Below are positions 4,464-6,033 of a stretch of 6,033 nt of DNA, piece by piece. The translations under genes and the position numbers were made by a program. Every line of letters begins with the position of its first letter. Within the stretch, counting starts at the first letter, position 1. The notes below the pieces were generated by a model that was given only the letters and a program-made list of their open reading frames with translations, searched no databases and had not been told where the DNA came from. Where the stretch lies: contig JACNIV010000068.1 in NCBI GenBank assembly GCA_014382915.1, positions 1-6,033 on the forward strand, in the 5' to 3' direction. The stretch comes from Candidatus Cloacimonadota bacterium (GTDB taxonomy: Bacteria; Cloacimonadota; Cloacimonadia; Cloacimonadales; TCS61).

Positions 4464-6033
4464 CTATTCCATTATTTGAAAATAAATATCATCATCAACT
4501 CTACTGATAAATACTTTAACGTTATCTGTCAATTTATAAATCTTACCACTTTTTCTACCGACCAACCGCATGTGTTCTTCCATAAAATTGTAATAATCAT
4601 CTTTCAGAGAAGATATTTCCACGATCCCTGTTACCGGATAGCGATCGAGCTCAACTATCATCAATGCTGGTCTAATTGCTACAATAATCCCTTCAAATTC
4701 CTCTCCCAGATGTTTCTTTATAAAGTTGAGTTTATTTTTCAAATCTACTTCCCGCTCAGCTTCATCGGCTATCATTTCATTTTCTGTGGCAGATTCTGCA
4801 ATCTGAATAAGCCTGTTCTTATCGAATCTTTCCTGTTGGGAATTGAGCTTGTCCTTGATCTGGTGATGAACTACAAGGTCACAGATCCGCCGGATAGGTG
4901 AGGTGAAATGAGTATAATTCTGCAGTGCCAATCCAAAGTGTCCCATATTCTGAATAGTATATTTTGCCCGTTTCATACTACGCAGTACGACTTTATCGAA
5001 AACACGGTGATGGCTTTCGTCCGGCAGTGAATTCAATAATTCCTGCAAAGCTATATGCCTCTCTTTACCCAGATCGAATTTCAAGCTGTAATTCCTGACC
5101 AGTTTCTTCAATTTAACCAGTTTTTCTTCTTCGGGTTCTTCATGAATGCGATAAATGGTTGGTTTTGCAGAAAGTCTTTTTGCTACGAATTCATTAGCAA
5201 CCAGCATAAAATTCTCGATCAATTTGTGTGATTCCGTTTGCCGGCTGCGCTGTAGATCTGTTATATGACCATCCTCATCGAAAATAAATTCGGTTTCGGG
5301 AATATTCAAACTGAGATAGCCATGCTTGATGTTCTTTACGGATAGGGCAGAGGAAAGCTTTCTCATATCATCCAGCATAATAACCAGCTCTTTATCTATT
5401 TTTTTCTCACCTTCAAAATGAGCATCGATCTCATCGTAATTGAACCTGGCATCAGATTTGATAACGCTTTCCACAACTTCCTGGCTTTTAATGGAAAAGT
5501 CAGCATTATAAACCGTTTTCATGGTTAGGGTTAGTTTTTCCTCGAAGGGACGCAAACTGCATACTTTATTGGAAATCTTCTCGGGAAGCATGGGAATAAC
5601 TTTTTTGGGAAAGTAATAGCTGTTTCCGCGTTTAACAGCTTCCGCAAACAAATTACTGCTGTGTGAAACATAATGCGCAACATCGGCAATATGTACGTAA
5701 AGTGTAAATTCATCTTCATTTTTTTCGAGTGAAACAGCGTCGTCAAAGTCTTTGGCAGAAGCCGGATCGATGGTGATAGTGGTAAGCTTGCGCAGGTCGG
5801 TTCTTCTTATAATTTCTTCTTGCGGAATTTCAAGATGAATGTTGTTCAACTCCTGCAGAACATTTTCGGGAAAAGTTAATGGCAGTTCATACTGCTTAAT
5901 GATGCTGAGTATTTCCACCTCAGGGTCACCTGCTTTTCCCAGTATTTCTATTATATTTCCAACCGGTAATTTCTGCAGGTCACGATTTCCCCAATTCAGA
6001 ATTTTAAGAACCACCTTCTCACCGGGTTTTGCA
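4464..6033 (-). CDS. rnr: Ribonuclease R (RNB-family 3'-5' exoribonuclease), N-terminus missing
   Basis: The frame stays open through the window edge, so the gene is cut at its 5' end; the GTG at 6014 is an internal Val codon (context KPGEKVVLKI), not the start. About 523 codons are visible. Numbered from that Val: the end of a cold-shock/OB region (1-40), then the RNB catalytic domain with TIDPASAKDFDDA at 81-93, whose Asp83, Asp89, Asp91 and Asp92 match the metal-binding Asp set of RNase II/R; ESHKLIENFMLVANE (261-275); and YTHFTSPIRR (367-376). A C-terminal S1 RNA-binding domain fills about 437-516 and ends at FQIME without the long basic tail seen in some RNase R proteins. The enzyme degrades RNA processively from the 3' end, including structured RNA, in the cytoplasm. 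The S1 end and the HF/GLAL region favour RNase R over RNase II. RRICDL replaces the commoner RRYPDL, a minor variation. Confidence 0.96.
   Translation of the reverse strand, partial: AKPGEKVVLKILNWGNRDLQKLPVGNIIEILGKAGDPEVEILSIIKQYELPLTFPENVLQELNNIHLEIPQEEIIRRTDLRKLTTITIDPASAKDFDDAVSLEKNEDEFTLYVHIADVAHYVSHSSNLFAEAVKRGNSYYFPKKVIPMLPEKISNKVCSLRPFEEKLTLTMKTVYNADFSIKSQEVVESVIKSDARFNYDEIDAHFEGEKKIDKELVIMLDDMRKLSSALSVKNIKHGYLSLNIPETEFIFDEDGHITDLQRSRQTESHKLIENFMLVANEFVAKRLSAKPTIYRIHEEPEEEKLVKLKKLVRNYSLKFDLGKERHIALQELLNSLPDESHHRVFDKVVLRSMKRAKYTIQNMGHFGLALQNYTHFTSPIRRICDLVVHHQIKDKLNSQQERFDKNRLIQIAESATENEMIADEAEREVDLKNKLNFIKKHLGEEFEGIIVAIRPALMIVELDRYPVTGIVEISSLKDDYYNFMEEHMRLVGRKSGKIYKLTDNVKVFISRVDDDIYFQIME

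Noticed and set aside
4476..4901. Plus-strand ORF of 141 codons
   Set aside because: It is antisense to the S1 and RNB end of RNase R, with no ribosome binding site or motif of its own.

Overview
The window holds six protein-coding genes, all read from the minus strand, so the biological order runs from high to low coordinates. There are no tRNA, rRNA or CRISPR features and no recognisable transposase or integrase. The DNA is AT-rich. A Kdo transferase, a lipoprotein with a lipobox and an exported beta-rich protein point to a Gram-negative bacterium with a lipid-A/Kdo outer membrane. The mix of genes and base composition would fit an uncultured FCB-type lineage such as Cloacimonadota, but that is an inference from general impression, not a match.

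Layout in reading order: (1) 6033-4464, RNase R (rnr), cut by the window edge at its N-terminus. (2) 4447-3236, Kdo transferase waaA/kdtA, 16 bp downstream with a good ribosome binding site, probably in the same operon. (3) 3235-3003, a noncoding stretch with a hairpin-rich repeat (copy B), a possible 24-codon leader ORF and a 9-bp stem. (4) 3002-1788, an uncharacterised exported, probably outer-membrane, protein. (5) 1787-1533, a noncoding stretch with repeat copy A, which includes a second, orphan copy of the waaA 3' end. (6) 1532-558, the AmmeMemoRadiSam radical SAM enzyme, coupled through TAATG to (7) 558-196, a membrane-anchored NusG-domain-II protein. (8) 132-1, the start of a small lipoprotein. 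No stretch without a gene exceeds 300 bases.

The most notable signal is the pair of direct repeats of about 175 bp (1576-1750 and 3135-3310, roughly 87% identical by hand count) that bracket the exported-protein gene with a period of 1559-1560 bp. Each repeat contains the last codons of waaA plus about 100 bp of downstream DNA. Within the last 22 sense codons of the tail, five of the six base differences are synonymous third-position changes, so both tails appear to have diverged while attached to working waaA genes. In the noncoding part, one stem pair changes in a compensatory way (G-C to A-T). This resembles an islet that entered at the 3' end of waaA, supplied a replacement tail and pushed the old tail downstream, or a recombination between diverged waaA loci. 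No recombinase is visible, so the mechanism is open.

Functionally the genes are a mixture: RNA decay (rnr), LPS core synthesis (waaA), an envelope protein of unknown role, and a radical SAM/NusG-II pair whose substrate is not known. No clear intrinsic terminator (stem followed by a U-run) is seen on the minus strand between genes.
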